From the NCBI GenBank assembly GCA_032128395.1, contig JAQBGV010000050.1, positions 1 through 8,703 of the forward strand: DNA of 8,703 nucleotides. Direction: 5' to 3'. The notes beneath the pieces were generated by a model. That model made no database searches, was not told the DNA's origin, and saw nothing but the letters and a program-made list of their open reading frames with translations. Shown here piece after piece: positions 1 to 5,584 of the stretch. How positions within the stretch are numbered: the first letter of the stretch is position 1; each line of letters begins with the position of its first letter. The translations under genes and the position numbers were made by a program. This DNA is from JAQBGV01 sp032128395 (lineage in GTDB: Bacteria > Planctomycetota > UBA8108 > UBA1146).

Positions 1-27
1 CCGACTCAACCGACTCAACCGATTGAA
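1..27. repeat. 9-bp near-tandem repeat, three units, next to tRNA-Thr
   Basis: Two identical units ccgactcaa (1-9 and 10-18) are followed by the variant ccgattgaa (19-27). The last unit touches the encoded CCA end of tRNA-Thr(GGT). On the transcribed minus strand this is the immediate 3' trailer of the tRNA. The array may continue beyond the window edge. No function can be assigned. Confidence 0.7.
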
Positions 28-103
28 TGGAGCTGCTGACGGGACTCGAACCCGTGACCTCGTCCTTACCAAGGACGTGCTCTACCAGCTGAGCTACAGC
101 AGC
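28..103 (-). tRNA. tRNA-Thr(GGT)
   Basis: The minus strand folds into a full cloverleaf. The acceptor pair is GCTGCTG/CAGCAGC, the D arm is GCTC/GAGC, and the anticodon stem CGTCC/GGACG carries loop TTGGTAA with anticodon GGT. The T arm is ACGGG/CCCGT around TTCGAGT. The discriminator base is T, and the 3' CCA is encoded at 30-28. This is the last tRNA of the four-gene cluster. In many bacteria this tRNA directly precedes tuf, which would lie off the left edge. Confidence 0.97.
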
Positions 104-200
104 TAGCGCTCGCTCCGTTCTCCCCGCTCCTCCCGCTCCGCCACAATGGCCCCGAGAGGAACCGGCGGGACGGGAGTTCGCGACGCTCGACGGCGATTCA

Positions 201-274
201 TGGAGCGGGTGATGGGAATCGAACCCACATAACCAGCTTGGAAGGCTGGCGCTTTACCACTAAGCAACACCCGC
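201..274 (-). tRNA. tRNA-Gly(TCC)
   Basis: The minus-strand cloverleaf has acceptor GCGGGTG/CACCCGC. The anticodon stem CCAGC/GCTGG carries loop CTTCCAA, giving anticodon TCC. The T arm is GTGGG/CCCAT with one G-T pair. The discriminator is T, and CCA is encoded at 203-201. It sits 97 bases upstream of tRNA-Thr(GGT) and is the third gene of the cluster in transcription order. Confidence 0.97.
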
Positions 275-572
275 GCGTATTCTCTCCCGACGACCCGTTC
301 TCTCCCCGCATGCTCTCCGTATGAAATCTCGAGACTCAGCGCTCTCCCCCACCGAACGAACTCCCCGAGAGACCTCTCGCGTGCCACCCTTGCGAGCAAA
401 CGCAAAGACGATCCGCCCGCGCCCGGCTCACATTTCGTGAGTCGTGGGGTGGATCGCCACATCCCGCCGTGGCCTCTTGAGATCGGCGGAAGCGGGTTAC
501 TAAACCTTTCTGCCGACGACATTTCAAGCGAATTCGATCGGTTCCGGGGAGATGGGGGACAACGCGGAAAAG
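275..572. other. Long spacer between tRNA-Tyr and tRNA-Gly
   Basis: This spacer of about 298 bases is three times as long as the other two spacers in the cluster. I see no gene in it. Reading frames that cross it are translations of the flanking tRNAs. It holds a good promoter candidate at 499-527 and two short hairpins, for example ctcac/gtgag at 427-441. The simplest reading is that the cluster is split here into two transcription units. Confidence 0.5.
499..527 (-). promoter_or_regulatory. Candidate sigma-70-type promoter inside the tRNA cluster
   Basis: On the minus strand TTGAAA (527-522) is followed after exactly 17 bases by TTTAGT (504-499). These match the -35 and -10 consensus at 5 of 6 and 4 of 6 positions. 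It lies in the long spacer and points toward tRNA-Gly(TCC), tRNA-Thr(GGT) and presumably tuf. Assigned from consensus only. Confidence 0.5.
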
Positions 573-653
573 TGGGGGCGGGAGGATTCGAACCTCCGAA
601 GCGTTTGCACCAGATTTACAGTCTGGCCCCTTTGACCACTCGGGAACACCCCC
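573..653 (-). tRNA. tRNA-Tyr(GTA)
   Basis: This is a minus-strand class II tRNA with a long variable arm. The acceptor is GGGGGTG/CGCCCCC with one T-G pair. The anticodon stem CCAGA/TCTGG carries loop CTGTAAA, so the anticodon is GTA. The T arm is GGAGG/CCTCC around TTCGAAT. The discriminator is A and CCA is not encoded, because the next bases are CTT. The CCA-adding enzyme must complete it. Confidence 0.97.
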
Positions 654-750
654 CGCGCTCCGCTGCGACTCCCCATGCATCCACCTGGAAACGCAGGTTG
701 CATCACCCGTCAGGGCACTCGTACCGGGGTCGGGGAGCGTGCCGACGGAG

Positions 751-822
751 AGCTAGCGGTGGGCATCGAACCCACAACCCCCCGCTTACAAAGCGGGAGC
801 TCTACCGTTGAGCTACGCTAGC
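751..822 (-). tRNA. tRNA-Thr(TGT)
   Basis: The minus-strand cloverleaf has acceptor GCTAGCG/CGCTAGC. The D arm is GCTC/GAGC, and the anticodon stem CCCGC/GCGGG carries loop TTTGTAA, giving anticodon TGT. The T arm is GTGGG/CCCAC around TTCGATG. The discriminator is T, and no CCA is encoded (CTC follows). It is the first gene of the cluster, about 110 bases downstream of the predicted transcription start. Confidence 0.96.
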
Positions 823-836
823 AGGGTCGTCGAGCC

Positions 837-860
837 TCACCGCCAGTGTCACCGCCAGTG
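837..860. repeat. 12-bp tandem duplication in the tRNA leader
   Basis: The unit tcaccgccagtg occurs twice without a gap (837-848 and 849-860). It lies in the leader transcribed ahead of tRNA-Thr(TGT). No known operator is recognised in it. Confidence 0.6.
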
Positions 861-937
861 ATCGGGCGCCCCACCGAACCAGAGCGCCCTCATCGCGACC
901 CTTCTGACGGACCGTCCACCCCGGACACGAGCCGCGG

Positions 938-966
938 ATCATAGCGACGCCCCCGGGCCCCGACAA
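938..966 (-). promoter_or_regulatory. Sigma-70-type promoter of the tRNA cluster
   Basis: On the minus strand TTGTCG (966-961) and TATGAT (943-938) are separated by exactly 17 bases. TATGAT matches the -10 consensus at 5 of 6 positions. The bases just after it, CCGCGG, make a GC-rich discriminator, which in other bacteria is typical of stable-RNA promoters under stringent control. That last point is inference. The predicted start is near 931. No clear terminator separates cysS (stop at 1021) from this promoter, so read-through from cysS is also possible. Confidence 0.65.
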
Positions 967-1020
967 GGGGATGGCGGAACTCGGGCAGGGGCAGATCCGC
1001 AGCTACAAACCTATATGCAA

Positions 1021-2460
1021 CTAGCGCTTGCGCTCCCAGGTGGCGCCGTCCGAGCCGTCCTTGACCACGATTCCCAGGGCCGCCAGTTCATCGCGGAGCT
1101 CGTCCGCCCGCGCCCACTCCTTGCCCTCGCGCGCCGCCTTCCTCGCGTCGATGAGGATCTGCTCATCGATGGTGAGCTGCGACTCTGCGGCTTCCGGGGT
1201 GAAGATCACCCCGATGACATCGTCGCAGTGTTCGAGGAACTCGATCCCGGCGGCGGCGTCTGAAGGGCTCCCATCTTCCCGGCCGAGGAGCCGGGAAGTC
1301 TCGTGGAGGATCCCCAGTCCGCCGGAGACATTCAGATCGTCATCGAGGCAGCGATCGAACGCTTCTTCGGCCGAGCGGAGCTCCGTGACGAGCTCGGAGC
1401 GGGCATCGAGGGGATCTCCACCCGTCGCCGCCGCGAGCAGACGCTGGGCGAGCCCACGAAGCCGGGCGATCGCCTTGCGGTCCCCCTCGAGCCCCGCCAC
1501 CAGGAAATTCATCGGCTGGCGATAGTGCGGAGAGATCAGGGCGTAGCGGATCTCGTAGCCCCGAAAGCCTCGTTCGAGCAGGTCGTTGATCGTGAAGAAA
1601 TTGCCGGCGCTCTTCGCCATCTTCTGCCCGCCGACGAGCAGGTGCCGCGCGTGGACCCAGAGCCTGGCGAACTGGCCATCGGTCGCGGAGAGGGACTGCG
1701 CTCGCTCGCACTCGTGGTGCGGAAAGATGTTGTCCTCGCCACCGGTGTGCACGTCGAATGTATCGCCGAGGTATTTCTCGCTCATCGCCGAGCACTCGAT
1801 GTGCCACCCCGGAAAACCCCGGCCGAAGGGGCTGTCCCACTGCATCAGGTGCTTCGAATCGATCTTCCAGAGCGCGAAGTCGAGCGGCGATTCCTTCCGC
1901 TCGTCGACGGCGATCCTCGCCCCGGCGTCGAGTTCCTCGAGGGTGTTCCCCGAGAGCTGGCCGTATTCGGGGAAGCTCCGGACCCGGAAGTACACTCCCA
2001 CCCCTTCGACCAGGTAGGCATGACCCGCCGCGATGAGCTTCTCGATCATCGCGAGCATCTCCGGCACGTGTTCCGTAGCGCGCGGATAGAAGTGGGCCGG
2101 GCGAATGCCGAGGGTTTCGGCGTTCTGGAAGAAGATCCGCTCGTAGTTTCGGGCGATCTCGAACGGATCGAGGCCCTGCTTCCGCGCGGCTTGCTCGAGT
2201 TTGTCCTCGCCGACGGCATCGGCGACGTCATCGGTGGTGAGGTGACCGACATCGGTGATGTTCATCACTTGCGTGGTCCGATAGCCCCTCTGGTCGAATA
2301 CGCGACGCAGCAGGTCCGCGAGCAGGAACGACCGAAAATTACCGATGTGAGGATCGGAGTAGACGGTCGGCCCGCAGTTGTACATGCGGACCTCATCCTC
2401 GCGGACCGGTTGAAATCGCTCGACCTGGTGGGTGAGCGTGTTGTAGAGGCTGAGCGTCAT
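1021..2460 (-). CDS. cysS: Cysteinyl-tRNA synthetase
   Basis: Charges tRNA-Cys with cysteine in the cytoplasm, as a class I aminoacyl-tRNA synthetase. The 479-residue product has the usual length and order for CysRS. It starts MTLSLYNTLT, with the zinc cysteine in YNCGPTVY (C29) and the HIGH-type motif HIGN at 38-41. FPGWHIECSAMS follows (C223), then FPHHECE (about 247-252) with the remaining zinc ligands. The KMSKS loop reads KMAKS (280-284), followed by GNFFT. The C-terminal part is a helical, tRNA-binding type region. The ATG overlaps the ispF stop as ATGA. A strong ribosome-binding site GAGGAG lies 8 bases upstream, inside the end of ispF, so the two genes are probably co-translated. The stop is TAG. 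The long plus-strand reading frame opposite is a GC shadow. Confidence 0.98.
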   Translation of the reverse strand: MTLSLYNTLTHQVERFQPVREDEVRMYNCGPTVYSDPHIGNFRSFLLADLLRRVFDQRGYRTTQVMNITDVGHLTTDDVADAVGEDKLEQAARKQGLDPFEIARNYERIFFQNAETLGIRPAHFYPRATEHVPEMLAMIEKLIAAGHAYLVEGVGVYFRVRSFPEYGQLSGNTLEELDAGARIAVDERKESPLDFALWKIDSKHLMQWDSPFGRGFPGWHIECSAMSEKYLGDTFDVHTGGEDNIFPHHECERAQSLSATDGQFARLWVHARHLLVGGQKMAKSAGNFFTINDLLERGFRGYEIRYALISPHYRQPMNFLVAGLEGDRKAIARLRGLAQRLLAAATGGDPLDARSELVTELRSAEEAFDRCLDDDLNVSGGLGILHETSRLLGREDGSPSDAAAGIEFLEHCDDVIGVIFTPEAAESQLTIDEQILIDARKAAREGKEWARADELRDELAALGIVVKDGSDGATWERKR

Positions 2461-2960
2461 CCGGTCGACTCCTCGCCGATCAAGAGCACCGCGGCGGTCG
2501 CCGCGATCATCCGTCCCTCTCCGACCGGTCCGAGCCCCTCGCCGGTCTTCGCCTTGAGCCCCACGCGATCCACGGGGATTCCGAGCAGCTCCGCGAGGGA
2601 CGCTCGAATCCGGTCTCGATGGGGCGCGACCTTCGGCTTCTCGAGCTCGACCACCACATCGATGTTCCCGACCACGAACCCCTTCGCATGAACGCGCCGA
2701 CGAGCCTCCGCGACGATCCGACGGGAATCGAGCCCAGCGATGGAGTGGTCGGTGTCGGGAAAGAGCGTCCCGATATCGTCCTCCCCGATCGCCCCGAGCA
2801 GAGCATCCGACACCGCGTGCAGAACCACATCGGCGTCGGAATGCCCGACCGCCCCGACCTCGGATGGCACGACGACCCCCCCGAGCAACAACGGCCGACC
2901 CCGCTCGAGCCGGTGCCGGTCGTTGCCGAATCCGATGCGGTAGGGGGGGTCAAGAATCAT
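2457..2960 (-). CDS. ispF: 2-C-methyl-D-erythritol 2,4-cyclodiphosphate synthase
   Basis: Converts CDP-methylerythritol 2-phosphate to methylerythritol cyclodiphosphate plus CMP in the MEP route to isoprenoids. The family is trimeric and zinc dependent. The 167-residue product has YRIGFGNDRH at the N-terminus with metal ligands D14 and H16. The third ligand is H48 in GHSDADVVLHAVSDALLG. FPDTD, the conserved region GNIDVVVELEKPKVAPH and VGLKAKTGEGLG follow, all typical of IspF. ATG at 2960 is the only usable start, because an in-frame stop lies ten codons upstream. No purine-rich ribosome-binding site precedes it. The 5' flank is CTCCTCCCC, part of a repeated 15-mer. It overlaps cysS by 4 bases, and its pathway partner ispD lies upstream beyond a porin gene. 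Confidence 0.97.
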   Translation of the reverse strand: MILDPPYRIGFGNDRHRLERGRPLLLGGVVVPSEVGAVGHSDADVVLHAVSDALLGAIGEDDIGTLFPDTDHSIAGLDSRRIVAEARRRVHAKGFVVGNIDVVVELEKPKVAPHRDRIRASLAELLGIPVDRVGLKAKTGEGLGPVGEGRMIAATAAVLLIGEESTG

Positions 2961-3002
2961 GGGGAGGAGTGTATCGACGCCCCAAAGTCATGGGGAGGAG
3001 TG
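2957..3002. repeat. 15-bp direct repeat spanning the ispF start
   Basis: The 15-mer tcatggggaggagtg occurs at 2957-2971 and again at 2988-3002, 31 bases apart. The first copy contains the ispF start codon on the minus strand. The second copy supplies another ATG in a different frame that stops at 2950, giving a 13-codon upstream reading frame that overlaps the ispF start. The arrangement could be a simple duplication or a leader-peptide-like layout. Function unknown. Confidence 0.7.
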
Positions 3003-3041
3003 AACGGGCCAATCCATCCAAGCCCGCAGGAATCGTCCCCC

Positions 3042-3101
3042 AGCACCAAGAGCCCCAGCACAAAGAGCCCCAGCACCAAGAGCCCCAGCACAAAGAGCGA
3101 C
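3042..3101. repeat. 15-bp tandem repeat, four units, alternating C/A variants
   Basis: Units agcaccaagagcccc (3042-3056, 3072-3086) alternate with agcacaaagagcccc (3057-3071). The fourth unit (3087-3101) is of the second type but ends in gac. The real period is therefore a 30-bp dimer repeated about twice. On the transcribed minus strand it reads GGGGCTCTTKGTGCT. It lies in the 285-base gap between the porin stop and ispF. Because 15 is divisible by 3, it would encode a pentapeptide repeat if translated, but I see no supported gene there. Confidence 0.9.
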
Positions 3102-3147
3102 GAGGGTGGCCCGAATGTCGTGCAGCGGGTCTCCCCCCGACCGGAGG

Positions 3148-3188
3148 TGACCCCTGTGGGGTCATTGAGGATCGGGGGGAGCCCCGAT
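3148..3188. repeat. Two adjacent short perfect hairpins in the porin-ispF gap
   Basis: tgacccc/ggggtca (3148-3154 and 3158-3164, 3-base loop) is followed by atcgggg/ccccgat (3171-3177 and 3182-3188, 4-base loop). Neither has a T-tract on either strand, so they are not classic intrinsic terminators. They may structure the mRNA between the porin and ispF. Confidence 0.45.
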
Positions 3189-3226
3189 GTGCGGCAGTCG
3201 GGCCGCCATCGTCGCTCCCCCCGCTA

Positions 3227-3253
3227 GCTTCTAGCGGCGAAGCCGCTAGAAGC
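3227..3253 (-). terminator. Perfect 12-bp hairpin overlapping the porin stop codon
   Basis: gcttctagcggc (3227-3238) and gccgctagaagc (3242-3253) are exact inverted repeats around gaa. The arm nearer the gene includes the last porin codons and its TAG stop (3248-3246). On the minus strand no T-tract follows (TAGCGGGG). It could be a factor-dependent terminator, a processing site or an mRNA 3'-end stabiliser rather than an intrinsic terminator. Confidence 0.5.
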
Positions 3254-4691
3254 GAATCTCTGCAGAGAGCACCGAAACGTTGATGGTGGACTTGGTGCCG
3301 AGCGCCCTCGGGTCGATCAGCCACCCGGTCCCGAGGCTGAAATTCAGGTAGTCGGTCGCGCGATAGTGGACCCGAAGGTCGATCTCATCCCCGATCTTGT
3401 CGCTGCTGGTCAAGTTCGAGGCGGTGCCGTTCCTGTTGTCCTGCAATTCGAAGAACGCGTAGAGCGCCTCGAGGCTCCAATCCGAGGAGAGGTTCATCCC
3501 TCCCTTGAACTTGATCGCGCGGTAGTTCGAGTCGATATCGAGGCCGTAGTACGAGTCCTCGACGATGATGGTGTCGTTGTTCGACTCGAGGGAGACGAAG
3601 TTGCCGTTCTTGTCGTCGGCACCGCCGTCATCTCCAGAGACCTCCCAGTAGGAAAGATCGACCCAGGGGTTCATGTCACCCAGCCCGCCGATGTGGTAGC
3701 GGATCCCGCCGTAGATTCCGAACGAGCCATTCTGGCTGACGCGCCCGAATCCGGAGAGATTGTTGACGTAGCGTCCGGTCTGCCCATACGCCTCTCCGTA
3801 GACCTTCATGGCGCCGCTCGCGGTCATCAAGTGTCCGCCTCCGCCGAAGGACCAGACGTTCGAACTGGGGTTGTTCTGCATGTCGACGACCACGAGCCCG
3901 ACCGATCCGCTCCACTCCTGCGTCTCGAAGACGTAGTCGATGACCGCACCGAAAATGGCGTCGTCATCGTTGTCGCGAAACGTCTCGGAGAGGGAGAAGT
4001 AGAAGAGGTCGAGTTCGGCGTCTCCCATCTGGAGAGTTCCGAGCGCACCCCCACCCTCCTGCGAGCTCGGGCTCCCCGACGAGGCCGACTGTGGCGCGCC
4101 GAAGTCCGCGGCGGCGGTGGGGTTCCCGAACGCGCTCTCCGAGTGACTGACGTCGATCAGGAACGGATTGCCGTTCCCCGCGAAGTCGACGCTGTAGTCC
4201 TGGATCCCGACCACCAGAGTGAGGTCGGGGACGAACGCCCCCATCCATCGGATGTAGGCCTGCTCGATGTCGAGGCTCCGCCCGGAGCCGCTCCCCGCCA
4301 CGTTGTCGCCGAAGGCGTTGAACGGAGTCTCGAGGGTGATCATCGCGTTGACGTCCTCGGAGAGCTGAGTGTCGATGTTGAGGGAGATCCACGGCATCAG
4401 GAACGAGTCGCCGTCGGTCCCTCCCGACGTCGTCGCGTCCCAGCCGAGCGGGATGCCCGGCGCACCGGTCATCGCGTCGCCGAGTGCTGCCCCGAAGTAC
4501 TGCTTGTTGCGGTGGACGAAGTCGAACTTCATGTCGCCGCTCAGGGTGATGCGGATCGCCCGGAGGGGCTTCACATCGCCACCGAGCGTCAGCTCTTCCC
4601 CCGCCGCGGAGATCTGGAGTTGGGCGGAAGCGAGGGCGGGGACCAAGAGGGAGACGGCGAGGATCGCCGGGATGATTCGCGCTCGTTGCAT
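3246..4691 (-). CDS. Porin-like outer-membrane beta-barrel protein
   Basis: Predicted secreted 481-residue protein. It starts MQRARIIPAILAVSLLVPAL and has a signal peptide with cleavage expected after ASA (residue 23). The mature part has alternating hydrophobic and polar strands ending in aromatic residues, such as QAYIRWMGAFVPDLTLVVG and GSFGIYGGIRYHIGGLG. It also has acidic or glycine-serine loops and ends SAEIRF. A terminal phenylalanine is the usual signal for the outer-membrane assembly machinery. The exact porin family and the substrate are not recognised. The frame stays open upstream for 107 more codons, but that part is arginine-rich and overlaps ispD. The signal peptide fixes the start at 4691. 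AAGGA lies 11 bases upstream, a rather distant ribosome-binding site. It splits ispD from ispF, with about 206 and 285 non-coding bases on its two sides. Confidence 0.85.
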   Translation of the reverse strand: MQRARIIPAILAVSLLVPALASAQLQISAAGEELTLGGDVKPLRAIRITLSGDMKFDFVHRNKQYFGAALGDAMTGAPGIPLGWDATTSGGTDGDSFLMPWISLNIDTQLSEDVNAMITLETPFNAFGDNVAGSGSGRSLDIEQAYIRWMGAFVPDLTLVVGIQDYSVDFAGNGNPFLIDVSHSESAFGNPTAAADFGAPQSASSGSPSSQEGGGALGTLQMGDAELDLFYFSLSETFRDNDDDAIFGAVIDYVFETQEWSGSVGLVVVDMQNNPSSNVWSFGGGGHLMTASGAMKVYGEAYGQTGRYVNNLSGFGRVSQNGSFGIYGGIRYHIGGLGDMNPWVDLSYWEVSGDDGGADDKNGNFVSLESNNDTIIVEDSYYGLDIDSNYRAIKFKGGMNLSSDWSLEALYAFFELQDNRNGTASNLTSSDKIGDEIDLRVHYRATDYLNFSLGTGWLIDPRALGTKSTINVSVLSAEIRF

Positions 4692-4897
4692 CGGAAACAC
4701 TGTCCTTCCTCGGGTCCCGGGACGGCGTGGGGGGGAGGACCGGAGTCGCAGGGGACTTCCGGCGATCAGAAAGAGCATGGGTAGGGACTGGCCCTGGCCT
4801 CCCCCTCGGCACGGGACGAAGCCCGGAGTCTCCCGGATCCCCTGGGCGGGGTCAAGCGCCGCCAGAAGCTCGGTGGAAGTGGCGTCTCGGTGGCCGG
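4692..4897. other. Gap between ispD and the porin gene
   Basis: These 206 bases hold no supported gene. Towards the porin end they contain the distant AAGGA ribosome-binding site. A TTGACC hexamer on the minus strand (4855-4850) could be a -35 box, but the matching -10 position reads GAGACT, so I do not call a promoter. No hairpin with a T-tract ends the ispD transcript. Confidence 0.4.
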
Positions 4898-5584
4898 TTA
4901 ACGATGTCGCAAGAGCGACTCGACCACCTCGATGTCGGCCATGTGAGTGATTTTCGGATTCGGATGCCGCGCCGCGACGACGGCGACGTCGATGCCTGCG
5001 GCGGCGAGCCACCCCGCCTCATCGGTGCCCGAGGGAGGACCCACGGCCATCGCTCTCGCCCGAGCCTCGCGGGAGAACACCTGCGGAGTTTGTGCCGCCC
5101 AAAGCTCATCTCGGGCAACCTCGCCGATGATGCGATCGCCTTCGACTCGCTTCAATGTGTCTGCGACGGGAGCGGCGAGGATCGCAGCGCCGTGGTCGAC
5201 CGCGCGTTCGATCACCGCATCGCGATCCCGAGGGTCGAGGAGCGGCCGCGCCGCATCGTGTACGAGGATCCACTCGGCGGCGGCGTCCACCTCTTCGAGC
5301 CCGGCCGCGGTCGACTCGGCGCGAGTCTCTCCCCCGGCAACCACCACCCAGGGGACTCCTCCCCCTCCTCGCTGTGCCCAGTCGCCGATCGCGAGTTCGA
5401 GGTCAGCGGGGTGGACGACGAGCACGCCACCGACCGCTCCCGGGGTTCCGGCGAGGGCGCGCAAGGAGTGAACGACCAGCGGCAGCCCCGCCAATTCGAC
5501 CGCGGCCTTGCGGGTCCCGATCCCCAGACGAGCGCCGTCCCCCGCCGCGACGAGGACGAGAAATCCGGCGGGGCGCGGGGTCAC
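4898..5584 (-). CDS. ispD: 2-C-methyl-D-erythritol 4-phosphate cytidylyltransferase
   Basis: Transfers CMP from CTP to methylerythritol phosphate, the third step of the MEP isoprenoid pathway. With GTG at 5584 the product is 228 residues, the usual length. The nucleotide-binding start FLVLVAAGDGARLG includes R19, and K26 follows in TRKAAV. Then come VHDAARP (D110, R113), AAPVADTLKR, LWAAQTPQVF, GTDEAG and NPKITHMADIEV (K211). R19, K26 and K211 correspond to the catalytic Arg20, Lys27 and Lys213 of E. coli IspD. A longer frame begins at 5641, but its extra residues lie inside dgt. The GTG overlaps the dgt TGA as GTGA and has GGAG 5 bases upstream, so 5584 is preferred. The stop is TAA. The usual PK before the active lysine region is RK here. 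Confidence 0.94.
   Translation of the reverse strand: MTPRPAGFLVLVAAGDGARLGIGTRKAAVELAGLPLVVHSLRALAGTPGAVGGVLVVHPADLELAIGDWAQRGGGGVPWVVVAGGETRAESTAAGLEEVDAAAEWILVHDAARPLLDPRDRDAVIERAVDHGAAILAAPVADTLKRVEGDRIIGEVARDELWAAQTPQVFSREARARAMAVGPPSGTDEAGWLAAAGIDVAVVAARHPNPKITHMADIEVVESLLRHR

Noticed and set aside
336..680. Minus-strand frame containing GVPEWSKGPDCKSGA
   Set aside because: This peptide is simply the translation of the tRNA-Tyr gene, a common annotation artefact. The frame 103-522 likewise translates tRNA-Gly.
1303..2691. 462-codon plus-strand open frame opposite cysS and ispF
   Set aside because: It is antisense to two clearly conserved enzymes, lacks recognisable domains, and long antisense frames are expected in GC-rich DNA.
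3042..3101. Possible CRISPR array
   Set aside because: The 15-bp units are contiguous with no unique spacers, and no cas genes are present.
3366..4784. 472-codon plus-strand open frame opposite the porin
   Set aside because: The product is a low-complexity Val/Asp/Glu/Arg-rich mirror of the beta-barrel codons. It has no ribosome-binding site or domain, and the minus-strand gene has a signal peptide and a proper C-terminus.
4827..4855. Promoter for the porin (TTGACC, 17 bases, GAGACT)
   Set aside because: The -35 hexamer is good, but the -10 matches only 3 of 6 bases, which is near chance.
4692..5012. N-terminal extension of the porin frame by 107 codons
   Set aside because: It is arginine-rich, overlaps ispD and would bury the signal peptide inside the protein.
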